A stretch of DNA of 64,000 nt from Rhodopseudomonas julia (GCF_030813515.1 NZ_JAUSUK010000001.1:1860001-1924000), one strand, 5' to 3'. Positions 35,650 to 44,562 are shown, numbered from the stretch's first letter. Numbers and translations: made by a program. Notes: generated from the letters alone by a model not told the origin.

Positions 35650-37230
35650 ATGAGCGCCGGGGGTCCGGCCGTTCCGCGGCCTGAGAGCCAAGCTGGGCGA
35701 GATTGGGCCTCCAACCGAGGTTCGCCCATCCGACCTGGGCCGGGCCGCGTCGGTCCTGACTCTGACGGGCTTTTCGGCCGAGTGCTGCTGCAGTTCCAGG
35801 TTCTGGCGCTGGTCGGGATCATGGCCGCGCCGGCCTTGACGAGTGCGGCCGGCCATCTCCGGCTTGTTCTTCCTGCCGGTGCCCTGGTCGTTGCCTCTTT
35901 CTTTCTGCTGAGAGGCGATATGAGGCGGTATATCGCCTTCTGCCTCTGGCTCTTCGTTCTCACTCCTTTCATTCGGCGGATGGTCGATTTTCACGCCGGC
36001 TTTCTCGATTACAGCCCGCTTCTTCTCGCCCCTTACGCGGCGCTTGCTCCGGCCTCCGGCGCACTTGTCTTTGCTGTGGCAAATCTCCGTCATCCGATGT
36101 CCGCCGGGCTTCTCCTCGTCGTTGCGGCCGCGGTCTATGGACTCATGCTGTCCGCTCTCAACGGTCAGTTCCTGCCCGGTGCCTACGATTTCCTTCTCTG
36201 GGTCTTGCCGGCGGCATTCGGCATGTTCGTCGCCAGCAACCCATCCTGGGTCCGTCACCTGCGCGGTGATCTTGCCGTCTTCTCGGTTTTCACCGGCATC
36301 CTTCTCGGGCTCTACGCTCTCTATCAGTTCCGCTACATGCCCGGCTGGGATGCCCTTTGGATGAAAAAGACGCTCATGCCGACGATCGGCGAGCCCTATC
36401 CCTATAAGGTTCGCGTCTTCGCCACGATGAACTCGCCAGCCTCCTTGGCCTTGTTCCTGCTGTTGCCACTGTCGATGCTCATCGTCTCAAAAGGCGCCTT
36501 GCGCTGGCTCGCTTTGGCGCTCGGCTTCGTGGCGCTTGGCCTCACGGTGGTGCGGACCGCTTGGGTCGGCATCTTCATCATCGGCGCCTATTGTTTCTTC
36601 CTCGGGTCCGGCCGCGTCAGAACCTCGATGCTTGTGCTCGCCCTCGTGCTCGTGGTGGTGGCACCCATGGCGCTGTTGAGCGACCAAGGGGCGCGGATCG
36701 TCAGCCAGCGGATCGAATCCATGCTCGATGCCCGCGCGGACGTGAGCGCCAACGAGCGGCTCCATGTCTATGCGGCGGCGTTCGAGGAAATGGAGCGGCA
36801 TGTTTTCGGCTCCGGTCTCGGAGGGTCGCGGGCCGATCCCGCCACCAAGAGCGGCGTTCAGGCGATGCAGATCGACAGCGGCCCGATCGCCGCGATGCTG
36901 GCGGTGGGGGTCGTCGGCGCTCTCGTCTATTATGCCGGGATCGGTTTCATCGTAGCTTTTCTCTTCCTCCAGGGAGCCGCGCTGAGGGCGGAGGAGAGGG
37001 CGCTCGTTCTCGCGGCGCAAGCGATCGCCGTGTCCTATCTTGTGATGAGCCTGCTGATCCCTTCCACGGTCGGGGAGCACGGGGTCGTCTTTTGGTTCAT
37101 GCTCGGCATGGGGGTGGCGCAGATCACGGCTTCGCGGGCGCAAATGCGCCTGCCTTCACAGGATCGCGGCTTGCTGGGTGCCGGCGTCGTGGCTGGACCG
37201 GCGGCCGCATCCCTCCCAACTCATCTCTGA
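35650..37230 (+). CDS. ExoQ/Wzy-like polysaccharide polymerase (O-antigen ligase family)
   Basis: A 526-residue polytopic membrane protein with about 12 hydrophobic segments. A large periplasmic loop carries the Wzy_C (O-antigen ligase/polymerase) signature, here around RLHVYAAAFEEMERHVFGSGLGG (about residues 375-397). The gene begins two bases after the stop of the ExoP-like gene, so the ExoY-ExoP-ExoQ genes form one operon. The likely role is joining lipid-linked repeat units into polymer; a ligase role is the alternative. The first 45 residues are polar and unconserved. Confidence 0.85.
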   Translation: MSAGGPAVPRPESQAGRDWASNRGSPIRPGPGRVGPDSDGLFGRVLLQFQVLALVGIMAAPALTSAAGHLRLVLPAGALVVASFFLLRGDMRRYIAFCLWLFVLTPFIRRMVDFHAGFLDYSPLLLAPYAALAPASGALVFAVANLRHPMSAGLLLVVAAAVYGLMLSALNGQFLPGAYDFLLWVLPAAFGMFVASNPSWVRHLRGDLAVFSVFTGILLGLYALYQFRYMPGWDALWMKKTLMPTIGEPYPYKVRVFATMNSPASLALFLLLPLSMLIVSKGALRWLALALGFVALGLTVVRTAWVGIFIIGAYCFFLGSGRVRTSMLVLALVLVVVAPMALLSDQGARIVSQRIESMLDARADVSANERLHVYAAAFEEMERHVFGSGLGGSRADPATKSGVQAMQIDSGPIAAMLAVGVVGALVYYAGIGFIVAFLFLQGAALRAEERALVLAAQAIAVSYLVMSLLIPSTVGEHGVVFWFMLGMGVAQITASRAQMRLPSQDRGLLGAGVVAGPAAASLPTHL

Positions 37231-37281
37231 TTGCCGCTTCGAGGTCTTGGGCGGGGCGTTAGCCTGGATTCTGGCCGACCC

Positions 37282-38733
37282 TCACAGATGAACGAGCCGA
37301 TCGCGGAGATAGCGGAGGTCCCCCAGGGTCAGATAAGGACGCGGCAGCGGCAGCTTCAGGGAGATTTTGATGCCGATGAGAATGAGGGTGAGCCGCAGGA
37401 GCGTGACCGCGAGGATCGCCCAGGCTGCACCAATTGCCCCGTCGCGGGAGGCCATGACGTAGACCGATACCAGCATGGCCCCGAAGCATGTCGCTTCCAC
37501 GGCAGAGACGTAGCCGGGGCGGTTCAGGGCCTGAAAGAGCTGTGCGCTGATATTGGCGAGGCCGAAGACGATCGCCTCCGCAAGAAGCACGTGGAAGATC
37601 GGAACCACGGGCGTGAATTCCTGACCGTAGAGCAGCACCAGCAGCGGAGGTCCCCACCACATGCCTGCGAGCCAGGTGATGAGAAGAAGGGCAAGGGCAA
37701 AGCGAAAGGTATGATCGTAATGCCGTTTCGCAACGTTCGCTTCTGCTCTCGCCATCTTGGAGAGGAGCACGCTGTTGATCGGCATGATCCATGCCATGGC
37801 GATGCGTGAAAAGCTGAAGGCGATCACATAAAAGCCGAGCTCGGCGGGCGCGACGAGACCGATCAGGATCAGGCGGTCGGTATATTCTGCGCATGTCGTG
37901 ACGATGTCGGCGGGGCCGGCGCGCAGGCTGTAGGAGAGCATCGCGCGTGCGTGGCGTCGAAAATCGCCTCGTGGGACGCCCATGCGGCTCAAGAAGAAAG
38001 GAATCTGCGTGACGAGCGCAAGGCTGATCCCCGCAATCGACGCCAAGACGGCGCTTTGCCAATTCAGGTCGGCGAGGGCCAGCACCCCCATCAGCGCGAT
38101 GAAATAGAGAAGATTGGGGGCGAGACGGCCGTAATTGTTGAAGGTGAAGGCGCCCAATCCGATGAGAACGCAGCAAAGGAGGGCCTGCGAGCCGCCGAAA
38201 ATGGAGGCTAGCGCTGCGATGCGCGCGTAGAGGATCGCCTGCGGGTCATACTGCGTCATCAAGTGGGGGATCGCGACGAGCGCGATCGTGAGAACGAAGC
38301 TGCCCCAACCGGCCGCCAGCACGAAAGCGATTTGGGCGATTCTTGCCCGGTCCTCACGGTTTTTGGCTACATGATAGGTGGCCGCAGCGCCAATGCCCGC
38401 CGTTGCGATCAGAGCGAGGAACTGCGTCCACAGCACGACCGCGGAATAGATGCCGCGACCGTCCGGACCGAGCAGCCGTGCGGTGATGACGCCGGTGACG
38501 ATATTGACGATGAGGATGGCTGCAAAGGTCGCCATCGACTGCATGACGGCATAGATGGCGGTCGGCGCCCACAGAATGCGGCCCGGCAGGTGCAGGAGGC
38601 TCGCTAAGAGAATGCTCCGCATGGATGGCGCGGCCGGGGCGGCACTGACCTCGACGGCCGCGACATTGACCGCCGCGACATCGGCTTTCACCTGATCGGC
38701 TCTTACAACCACAGGGCCGGCTTCCGGGTGCAT
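37282..38733 (-). CDS. Wzx-like polysaccharide flippase (MOP/MVF superfamily)
   Basis: A 483-residue membrane protein with 12-14 helices, resembling oligosaccharide flippases of the polysaccharide_synt family (for example VNIVTGVITARLLGPDGRGIYSAVVLWTQFLAL near residue 95). It would turn lipid-linked repeat units across the inner membrane for the Wzy-like polymerase. The N-terminal 65 residues are an Ala/Val-rich cytoplasmic lead. Its start region overlaps the end of the upstream glycosyltransferase gene by 31 bases, and it converges on the polymerase gene. Confidence 0.88.
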   Translation of the reverse strand: MHPEAGPVVVRADQVKADVAAVNVAAVEVSAAPAAPSMRSILLASLLHLPGRILWAPTAIYAVMQSMATFAAILIVNIVTGVITARLLGPDGRGIYSAVVLWTQFLALIATAGIGAAATYHVAKNREDRARIAQIAFVLAAGWGSFVLTIALVAIPHLMTQYDPQAILYARIAALASIFGGSQALLCCVLIGLGAFTFNNYGRLAPNLLYFIALMGVLALADLNWQSAVLASIAGISLALVTQIPFFLSRMGVPRGDFRRHARAMLSYSLRAGPADIVTTCAEYTDRLILIGLVAPAELGFYVIAFSFSRIAMAWIMPINSVLLSKMARAEANVAKRHYDHTFRFALALLLITWLAGMWWGPPLLVLLYGQEFTPVVPIFHVLLAEAIVFGLANISAQLFQALNRPGYVSAVEATCFGAMLVSVYVMASRDGAIGAAWAILAVTLLRLTLILIGIKISLKLPLPRPYLTLGDLRYLRDRLVHL

Positions 38734-40034
38734 TCACGCCCATCTCGATTTGCGGTGCCGGGACTGCCTTCAGCCAATGCCGGGTTCGCGTGCGGGGACG
38801 CCGGGCGAGGGCGAGAGACCCCCTCAGGGTGCCAGCGTCGTCCCTGAACCATCTCTTCGCATGCGAGCCTCATCCTCTGGTCGCCGAGCACGCCCTCGTA
38901 AATCCCGGCAATCCGTGCCCGGAAGACGTCCGGCGAGAACTTTTTCCGGGCGGCGCGAATGAGAAACGATGCCGGCAGACGCTCTTGCTGTCTGATGGTC
39001 GTAAGCACGGCCGCGGCCACGGCGTCCGCATCGTTCCTCGGAACAAGGATGCCTCCAGTCTCCGTGCAGACGGCTTCACGGACGCCCCCGATATCGGTGG
39101 CGACCACAGGCCTGCCCACGATCTGCGCTTCCGCAAGGACCATGCCGAAGGATTCATTGCTCGATGAGGTCAACGCCACGACGTCCATCCCGGCCATCCA
39201 AGATGGCATGTCGGTCTGGAAGCCGGTGAAGCTCACGCGGCCACGCAACGCGGGGGTCTCGGCCATATCACGGAGGCGCCTCGCGTAGTCTTCCTTGTCT
39301 TTGAGCGCGAGCGGGCCGACGATCCAGAAATGCGTGCCGGGCTCTTCTGCGGCGATCCTCTCGGCCGCCTGCAGGAAAATATGTTGGGCCTTCCGCGGCT
39401 CGATGACGCCAAAGATGCCGATATTGTAGGGCGCGCCTTTTGCGACGATCGGCGCGGCCGGGCGCGCTTTGGCTGCCTTTTCGATGAATTCCGGATCGAC
39501 GCCGTTCGGGACGATCTCGACCCTTTCGCGGGAAACGCCGATCGTATCGAGGAGTTCGCGGCTTGCGCCGGAGACACAGATGAAGCGGTCCACATGACGA
39601 GCGGTCCAGCGGAGGGCGAGCCGGTGCTGGGGTTTGATCGGCAGCACTTCGTGCACATGCATGACCACCGGAATGCCGAGGCGACGAGCGGACGGGAGCG
39701 CATAGAGCGCGCCGACCGGGTGGTGAACGTGAACGAGCTTGATCTCACCCGAGGTGAGGAGCCTGCCGATCTGGGCGCTGCCGGCGCGCCAGGCCTGAAA
39801 GTAGTGCACAAGCGCAAGAGGATCTGACGTGGCGCGCATCCGCTCGAAGCCGCAATCCGTCACCGGGATGGAAAGCGAATGGGCTGCCGCCGAAAGATCA
39901 CCTCCTCCGGGGCAGGCGAGGATAGGGGAATAGCCGTAATCCTCCATGCCGCGCGCGAGCGTCAGGATCACCCGCTCGGCACCGCCGAGGAAGCCGACGC
40001 GGCTCACATGGAGAACGGCGCGCTCTGCGGACAT
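38703..40034 (-). CDS. GT4-family glycosyltransferase
   Basis: A 443-residue GT-B glycosyltransferase. The N-terminus has VSRVGFLGGAERVILTLARGM, the middle IKLVHVHHPVGA and VEIVPNGVDPEF. The C-terminal donor-site motif is SNESFGMVLAEAQIVGRPVVAT (E-x7-E), typical of GT4 retaining enzymes. The start at 40034 (MSAERAVLHVSRV) is preferred over 40097 because the fold begins there. The last 45 residues are Pro/Arg-rich and unconserved. It probably adds one sugar of the repeat unit, and is coupled to the flippase gene. Confidence 0.88.
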   Translation of the reverse strand: MSAERAVLHVSRVGFLGGAERVILTLARGMEDYGYSPILACPGGGDLSAAAHSLSIPVTDCGFERMRATSDPLALVHYFQAWRAGSAQIGRLLTSGEIKLVHVHHPVGALYALPSARRLGIPVVMHVHEVLPIKPQHRLALRWTARHVDRFICVSGASRELLDTIGVSRERVEIVPNGVDPEFIEKAAKARPAAPIVAKGAPYNIGIFGVIEPRKAQHIFLQAAERIAAEEPGTHFWIVGPLALKDKEDYARRLRDMAETPALRGRVSFTGFQTDMPSWMAGMDVVALTSSSNESFGMVLAEAQIVGRPVVATDIGGVREAVCTETGGILVPRNDADAVAAAVLTTIRQQERLPASFLIRAARKKFSPDVFRARIAGIYEGVLGDQRMRLACEEMVQGRRWHPEGVSRPRPASPHANPALAEGSPGTANRDGRECTRKPALWL

Positions 40035-40124
40035 GCTGTCACCCCCGTCTTCAAGCTTTGCCACGCTGGCGCGAGCCCGCGTCGAGCCTCTGCTCAAAAC
40101 GGCGCGCCATTGGCTAAGTTTTTA

Positions 40125-40346
40125 GATGAAGAGGGAATATTGTTGGCGCAGTCAATATATAATGCTAATTAATTTATAATTATGCTAATTCACGGCTGCC
40201 TCGACTGCTGCTTCGAGGAAAGCCATCGCCCTGAGAGCGGAGGCGCCTCGAGAGCTGAGGCTGAGGCGTACCGGCGATGGTGACCGGCCATCGGACCCCT
40301 TCAACGACGGGGGCCAGGATACGCGACTTTCGAGTCTGGAGGGGGA
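40125..40346. promoter_or_regulatory. Divergent AT-rich region between two glycosyltransferase genes
   Basis: About 220 bases. The block 40128-40195 is very AT-rich and holds the direct repeat ATGCTAATT at 40163-40171 and 40183-40191, exactly 20 bases (two helical turns) apart. This suggests cooperative binding of a regulator between the divergent genes. The remainder is GC-rich and shows no gene. Confidence 0.5.
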
Positions 40347-41546
40347 ATGAAGGTTGCTCTGATCCACGAAGCGCTGACCGTCTATGGTGGTGCCGAGAAG
40401 GTGCTCGAGGAGCTGATGCGGATGTTCCCGGAGGCTCCGGTCTTCGTTCCGCTTTACGAACCGTCAGCGTTTCCCGAGGCGTTCCAACGCGCCGATATTC
40501 GCGCGACCTGGATCAACCGGCTCCCTCTGGTGCGCTCCCATCACCGCGCGCTCTTTCCTCTCTACCCACTCCTGATGAGCTCGATCGACCTTTCCGGCTA
40601 CGACCTTGTCATCAGCAGCTCCTTCAACTTCGCACACAATGTGGTCACGCCGCCGGAGAGCTGTCATGTGTGCTATTGCCATTCTCCGCCCCGCTTTCTC
40701 TGGGATTACAACGCTTATGCCCGGCGAGAGGGCTTTGGCGTGGGGAAAAGGCGGGTGGTGGAATCCATGCTGCCGCGGCTTCGCTCCATGGACCGCGCTG
40801 CGGCGCAGGGCGTCGATTTCTGGGTCAGCACGAGCACGCTGGTGGAGCAGCGAATCCGGAAGACCTACCGCCGTCGCAGTACGATCATCCCCCCGCCCGT
40901 CGACGTGAACGAGTTTAAGCCGGGAAGTGGCCGCGGCGAGTATTTTCTCCTGCTGATGCGTCTCGTCGGCTGGAAGCGACCCGATATTGCGGTCAGAGCC
41001 TGCAGCGAACTCGGGTTGAGACTCGTCGTGGCCGGCGAGGGCCGGGAGATGCGACACCTCAAAGCCCTCGCGGGGCCGAGCGTTGAATTCGTCGGGCGCG
41101 TGGATGGGGAGGCAAAGGCCGAGCTCTACCGCAATTGCAAAGCCCTGATCCTGACGTCGGTCGAGGATTTCGGCATTACACCGCTTGAGGCGATGGCTTC
41201 TGGGCGCCCTGTTATCGCTTTGGGTGAGGGAGGCGCTCTCGACACGGTGGTTCCCGGGGAGACTGGCGAGCTGTTTGAAGAACAGACGTGTGAGAGCCTC
41301 AAACGCGCACTCCTGCACTTCAATCCGGATCTCTACGATTTTGCGGCCATTCGTCGGCGCGCAGAACATTTCGACAGCGGTCAGTTTCGGGCAAGGCTGA
41401 ACAGTTTTCTCACGCGCTCTGTCAGGCTCTACTCGCGGAGGATGAGCGAAACTGCTTCCGATGAGCTAGACCTTGGGGGAGCGGCCGACGCGAGTGCTCC
41501 GGAACGGCAAGCGGAGCCTCGGTTTCCAGCGCATATGCACTCTTAA
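40347..41546 (+). CDS. GT4-family glycosyltransferase
   Basis: A 399-residue GT-B glycosyltransferase. It starts MKVALIHEALTVYGGAEKVLEEL, with an acceptor-site loop YCHSPPRFLWDYN that is common in mannosyl- or GlcNAc-transferase-like GT4 proteins of polysaccharide loci. STIIPPPVDVNEF precedes the C-terminal donor domain, with EDFGITPLEAMASGRPVIALG carrying the E-x7-E motif. The start at 40347 has GAGGGGGA ahead of it. It is transcribed alone, divergent from the first glycosyltransferase. Sugar specificity is unknown. Confidence 0.9.
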   Translation: MKVALIHEALTVYGGAEKVLEELMRMFPEAPVFVPLYEPSAFPEAFQRADIRATWINRLPLVRSHHRALFPLYPLLMSSIDLSGYDLVISSSFNFAHNVVTPPESCHVCYCHSPPRFLWDYNAYARREGFGVGKRRVVESMLPRLRSMDRAAAQGVDFWVSTSTLVEQRIRKTYRRRSTIIPPPVDVNEFKPGSGRGEYFLLLMRLVGWKRPDIAVRACSELGLRLVVAGEGREMRHLKALAGPSVEFVGRVDGEAKAELYRNCKALILTSVEDFGITPLEAMASGRPVIALGEGGALDTVVPGETGELFEEQTCESLKRALLHFNPDLYDFAAIRRRAEHFDSGQFRARLNSFLTRSVRLYSRRMSETASDELDLGGAADASAPERQAEPRFPAHMHS

Positions 41547-41716
41547 AATTTGTATACCGTCAGGTGTTCGATAGTCGTAATTTTCGGCTGCACAAGGAAA
41601 CCGGAAAGTTCCCTTAGCAAATAGGTCGTATTTTAATCCATTTTGCAATCCATCTTGTTATGTCTATAAATTCTCCATATAATTTTGGAAGGTCATTGCT
41701 TGTAGGTGAGGGGTTT

Positions 41717-41935
41717 ATGCCGTGTCGCAACATTTCCAATGGCGAAAGCTGCGAGCAATGCCGGTTCTGGGCGCGTCAAGGCAACAAATTTGCCGGTGAG
41801 TGCCGGCGTTATCCGCCGCATTATGCCGAAGGGGCGCATGGGCGTCCGCTGGAATTGAAACGGGTCTACCCCATGGTGCCTCCGACGGATTGGTGCGGAG
41901 AATTCAGGCCGAGGGTGGCGGAACTGCTTGACTGA
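41717..41935 (+). CDS. Small cysteine-rich protein, possible metal-binding domain
   Basis: A 72-residue protein starting at ATG 41717 behind GTGAGGGG. Its cysteines fall in a fixed pattern: MPC (Cys3), ESCEQCRFW (Cys12 and Cys15), GECRRYPP (Cys28) and DWCGEF (Cys57). The combination of a CxxCRFW pair, CRRYPP and a final DWCGEFRP recalls a short family of uncharacterised bacterial proteins, and the spacing suggests a single metal or iron-sulfur site. No partner gene is obvious. An AT-rich leader (41545-41716) precedes it. Confidence 0.65.
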   Translation: MPCRNISNGESCEQCRFWARQGNKFAGECRRYPPHYAEGAHGRPLELKRVYPMVPPTDWCGEFRPRVAELLD

Positions 41936-42035
41936 CGTGCCGCGTGTAGTCCGGACTTCGGCGACGACACGTCAAGGCAGGCTCGCTGGTCCCGCTGTGG
42001 GCGGCGGAGCGCTTAGAGGATGGCGCGGAGGGGAG

Positions 42036-42380
42036 TTAAGGGCGCCGATCGTTTTCCCAGATCGTGTGGATGCGATGCGCACTTGGTGTTGATATCTGAA
42101 ACAGCCTCGCCACTTCGATCTGTTTCATGCCTCGATCGAAGGCGGCATATACCGCAGTTTTGCCGAGGCGCGTCAGCCGGTCCCCCTTTTTCCAGGCGGG
42201 GTTGAACGCGCTGAGGTCGACAGGATGAGCCTGCTCGCCCGGGCGAAGCTTCGCGATGACTTCGTCGAGCGCGGCGGCAGCGGCGAGACAATAATCGCGC
42301 TGCGCTTGCAGGTATCTGATTTTCGCCTCCGGCGAGAGGTCCTCGTATTCAGGCCTCTCCAGGAACGGCCGCATCATCAT
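42036..42380 (-). CDS. Small protein with C-terminal helix-turn-helix, unknown function
   Basis: A 114-residue basic protein. The N-terminal half is helical (LSPEAKIRYLQAQRDYCLAAAAALDEVIAKL). The C-terminal part, GMKQIEVARLFQISTPSAHRIHTIW, reads as a helix-turn-helix like those of resolvase/homeodomain-type DNA-binding segments. It may be a small regulator within the polysaccharide locus. The start MMMRPFLERPEYEDL is chosen for the best open frame; there are three adjacent Met codons. No family recognised. Confidence 0.55.
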   Translation of the reverse strand: MMMRPFLERPEYEDLSPEAKIRYLQAQRDYCLAAAAALDEVIAKLRPGEQAHPVDLSAFNPAWKKGDRLTRLGKTAVYAAFDRGMKQIEVARLFQISTPSAHRIHTIWENDRRP

Positions 42381-42599
42381 GTTCGAAAATCTCCCTCCGG
42401 AGTTGTGATCGGATACGCCAGGTGGCCTGCCGGTCGTCCCGAATCGTCGAGCTGCAGCCTAAATCTTGTTCATGGGCGAGTGAATTTCTAGGGCGATAGG
42501 ATAAAATTGAGACCTCTACTGATACATTTTGTTGACTTTTTCTATTTTCTCGATGTGATGCAACCTTAAGGAATCCGCGACCCCTAACGTCTCGGACCG

Positions 42600-42941
42600 A
42601 TGCCGCGGCAGATTGAGGGTGTCGAGGACATGTTGGCGTATAGGGGCCTCTTCCTTGTCTGTGCCGCCGTTGGGTGCTGGTTGGCCTTGTATTGGGTCGC
42701 CGCCTGTGCGTCATCAGCCGAAAGCGGCACCTGTCGAGCTCCGGATTCGAGGTGGATGGCGGCTCCGTCCGAGTTCGCTCAGCCGCTCCTTTCTTTTCTC
42801 TATCCGGGTTGCGTGCGGCATGCCGGCGTCATCGTGCTGCAGAGTGCGGTCGATCGGATTGCTCTCATGCGGGGCGAGGCAGAGATCCTTCTCGCCAGGG
42901 ATGCAGGTGTGCGTGGAGTTCTGCAGCGCCGAAGTGGGTGA
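42600..42941 (+). CDS. Possible small hypothetical protein preceding the PPTase gene
   Basis: A 113-codon open frame from ATG 42600 whose TGA overlaps the PPTase start by one base (TGATG), as in translationally coupled pairs. The product has one hydrophobic N-terminal segment (GLFLVCAAVGCWLALYWVAA) ending in a cysteine that could be a lipobox (WVAAC). The rest resembles no known protein and has poor composition. It may be only a leader frame. An AT-rich stretch (42480-42560) lies upstream and probably holds the promoter for this unit. Confidence 0.3.
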   Translation: MPRQIEGVEDMLAYRGLFLVCAAVGCWLALYWVAACASSAESGTCRAPDSRWMAAPSEFAQPLLSFLYPGCVRHAGVIVLQSAVDRIALMRGEAEILLARDAGVRGVLQRRSG

Positions 42942-43663
42942 TGTCGGTGTGCCCTCCGCTGGCCGCAGACGAGATCCACATCTGGACCTGGCGCCTCGAC
43001 GACGATCTGCTCAAGGCGTGCGATGCCGACTGGCTCACCCACGAGGAGAGATCCCGCTGGGCGGGGCTGCGCACGCCTTCCGCGCAGATCCGGTTTGCGG
43101 CCGCCCGCAATGGTCTCCGGTTTCTGCTTGCCCAATATCTTGGCAGGGAGCCTTCAGAGATCGTTCTGACGGAGGGGCGGTTCGGGAAGCCCTGTCTTGG
43201 CGCTGAAGCTGACCTCGCGTTCAATCTCTCTCATGCCCGGGACGTGGCTGCGTTTGCAATCTGTCGTGGGGGTGCGGTCGGGATTGATATCGAGGCGGAG
43301 GCGGCAGGGCATATCGATCTCTATGGAATCCTCTCTGCGGAAGAGGAGCGGCGCCTCCACCAGCTCGGCGTGGCGGTCGACCGTTCCACGCTGCTGCAAA
43401 TTTGGATTTGGAAGGAGGCGGTGTTGAAAGCCTGCGGCCTCGGCCTGTCGCGCAATCCGAGCACGCTCATTCTTGATTTCGAGCGACCTGACGGGCGGCT
43501 CGTGGCGCGAAGCGGCGCTGTGCCGGGCCTCGGCTCCTATGCACTTCAGGGGTTTCAGCCCGCGCCGGGTTTTGTTGGGGCGGTCGCATCACTGCGGGAA
43601 GGTTGGCGAATGCTCTCTTTTTCGCTTTGTCCCGAACACTTGAACAGGGCTCGCCGGATGTGA
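42941..43663 (+). CDS. Sfp-type 4'-phosphopantetheinyl transferase
   Basis: A 240-residue PPTase. The conserved parts are FGKPCL (81-86), the LAFNLSHARDVAAFAI segment, the magnesium site GIDIE (114-118) and WIWKEAVLKACGLGL (155-169). Length and two-lobed layout fit the Sfp/EntD group, which activates carrier domains of secondary metabolism by moving phosphopantetheine from CoA to a serine. The only visible client in the window is the carrier domain of the PCP-thioesterase protein 13 kb away, which makes this gene part of the same functional set. The start ATG 42941 is chosen because the fold begins within ten residues. Confidence 0.9.
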   Translation: MSVCPPLAADEIHIWTWRLDDDLLKACDADWLTHEERSRWAGLRTPSAQIRFAAARNGLRFLLAQYLGREPSEIVLTEGRFGKPCLGAEADLAFNLSHARDVAAFAICRGGAVGIDIEAEAAGHIDLYGILSAEEERRLHQLGVAVDRSTLLQIWIWKEAVLKACGLGLSRNPSTLILDFERPDGRLVARSGAVPGLGSYALQGFQPAPGFVGAVASLREGWRMLSFSLCPEHLNRARRM

Positions 43664-43676
43664 CCGCGCGGCCGGA

Positions 43677-44519
43677 TCAGAGCTTCACAAACTTGCCGGC
43701 GCCGCCCTCCGTATAGCCCATCTCCAGAGAAATTCGTGCTGCGGCGGCGCAGACCTGCCTTACCAGCTCGTCCTGGCGGGCTTCATCGAAGCGGTACATG
43801 GGCAAAGTGATGGTGACGGCGCCGACGGGGCGGCGCTGCAGGTCGCGCACGATCGCGGAAATTCCACCCGCATCGTCGGAGAGCTCGCCGCGATTGACGG
43901 CAAAGCCGCGCATGCGGATGTCGTCGATCTGGCGGCGGAGTGCCTGCGGGTCGGTGATCGTGCGCCCTGTATGGCGCGGCAGGTTTTCGGAAAGGATCGC
44001 TTCGATCTCCGCCTCGGGCGCGAAGGCCAGAAGCAGCTTTCCCGAGGCGGTGCAGTGGGGCGCGTTGCTCTGACCTGGCCCTGCATAATGCGTGATCGCA
44101 TTGGTGCCGATGACCTGGTCGAGGCTGATCGCTTCCAGCCCGTTCCAGACGCTGAAGCTCGCGGTCTCGCCTGTGTCGTGTGCAAGGCGCTCCATGTGTT
44201 TGTGGGCGATCGTGGAGATGCCGCGGCTCGTGAGGATCGGCGCTGCGATCGCGATCAGGCCGATGCCCAGAATAATGCGTTCGCTCGCAGGCTCGCGCTC
44301 GAGAAGACCCTCATCCTCGAGTGTGGCGACGACGCGTGAAATCGAGCTTTTGTGGAGCCCGATGCGGCGCGCGATCTCGTTGATGCCGATGCTTCCGCCT
44401 GCCTGCGACACGCAGCGCAGAACCTCCACGGCGTGCCTTGCGGCGGCAACTCCGGGGCGGCGGGCGGTCGGCTCTGCTGAATTCTTGGGCATAGCTGCAT
44501 TCTGACCTTTTTGAGGCAT
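43677..44519 (-). CDS. IclR-family transcriptional regulator
   Basis: A 280-residue IclR protein. The N-terminal winged helix (about residues 25-85) contains VEVLRCVSQAGGSIGINEIARRIGLHKSSISRVVATLEDEG. The C-terminal effector-binding domain has HCTASGKLLLAF and FAVNRGE, the usual IclR landmarks. It is divergent from the UbiD operon with an 85-base gap containing two overlapping palindromes, so it is very probably the regulator of that operon. The effector would be the imported acid or a product of its breakdown. Confidence 0.92.
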   Translation of the reverse strand: MPQKGQNAAMPKNSAEPTARRPGVAAARHAVEVLRCVSQAGGSIGINEIARRIGLHKSSISRVVATLEDEGLLEREPASERIILGIGLIAIAAPILTSRGISTIAHKHMERLAHDTGETASFSVWNGLEAISLDQVIGTNAITHYAGPGQSNAPHCTASGKLLLAFAPEAEIEAILSENLPRHTGRTITDPQALRRQIDDIRMRGFAVNRGELSDDAGGISAIVRDLQRRPVGAVTITLPMYRFDEARQDELVRQVCAAAARISLEMGYTEGGAGKFVKL

Positions 44520-44562
44520 CTAGTGCTTGACCTCTGTCAGATGAAAGTCAATCATAGCTAAA

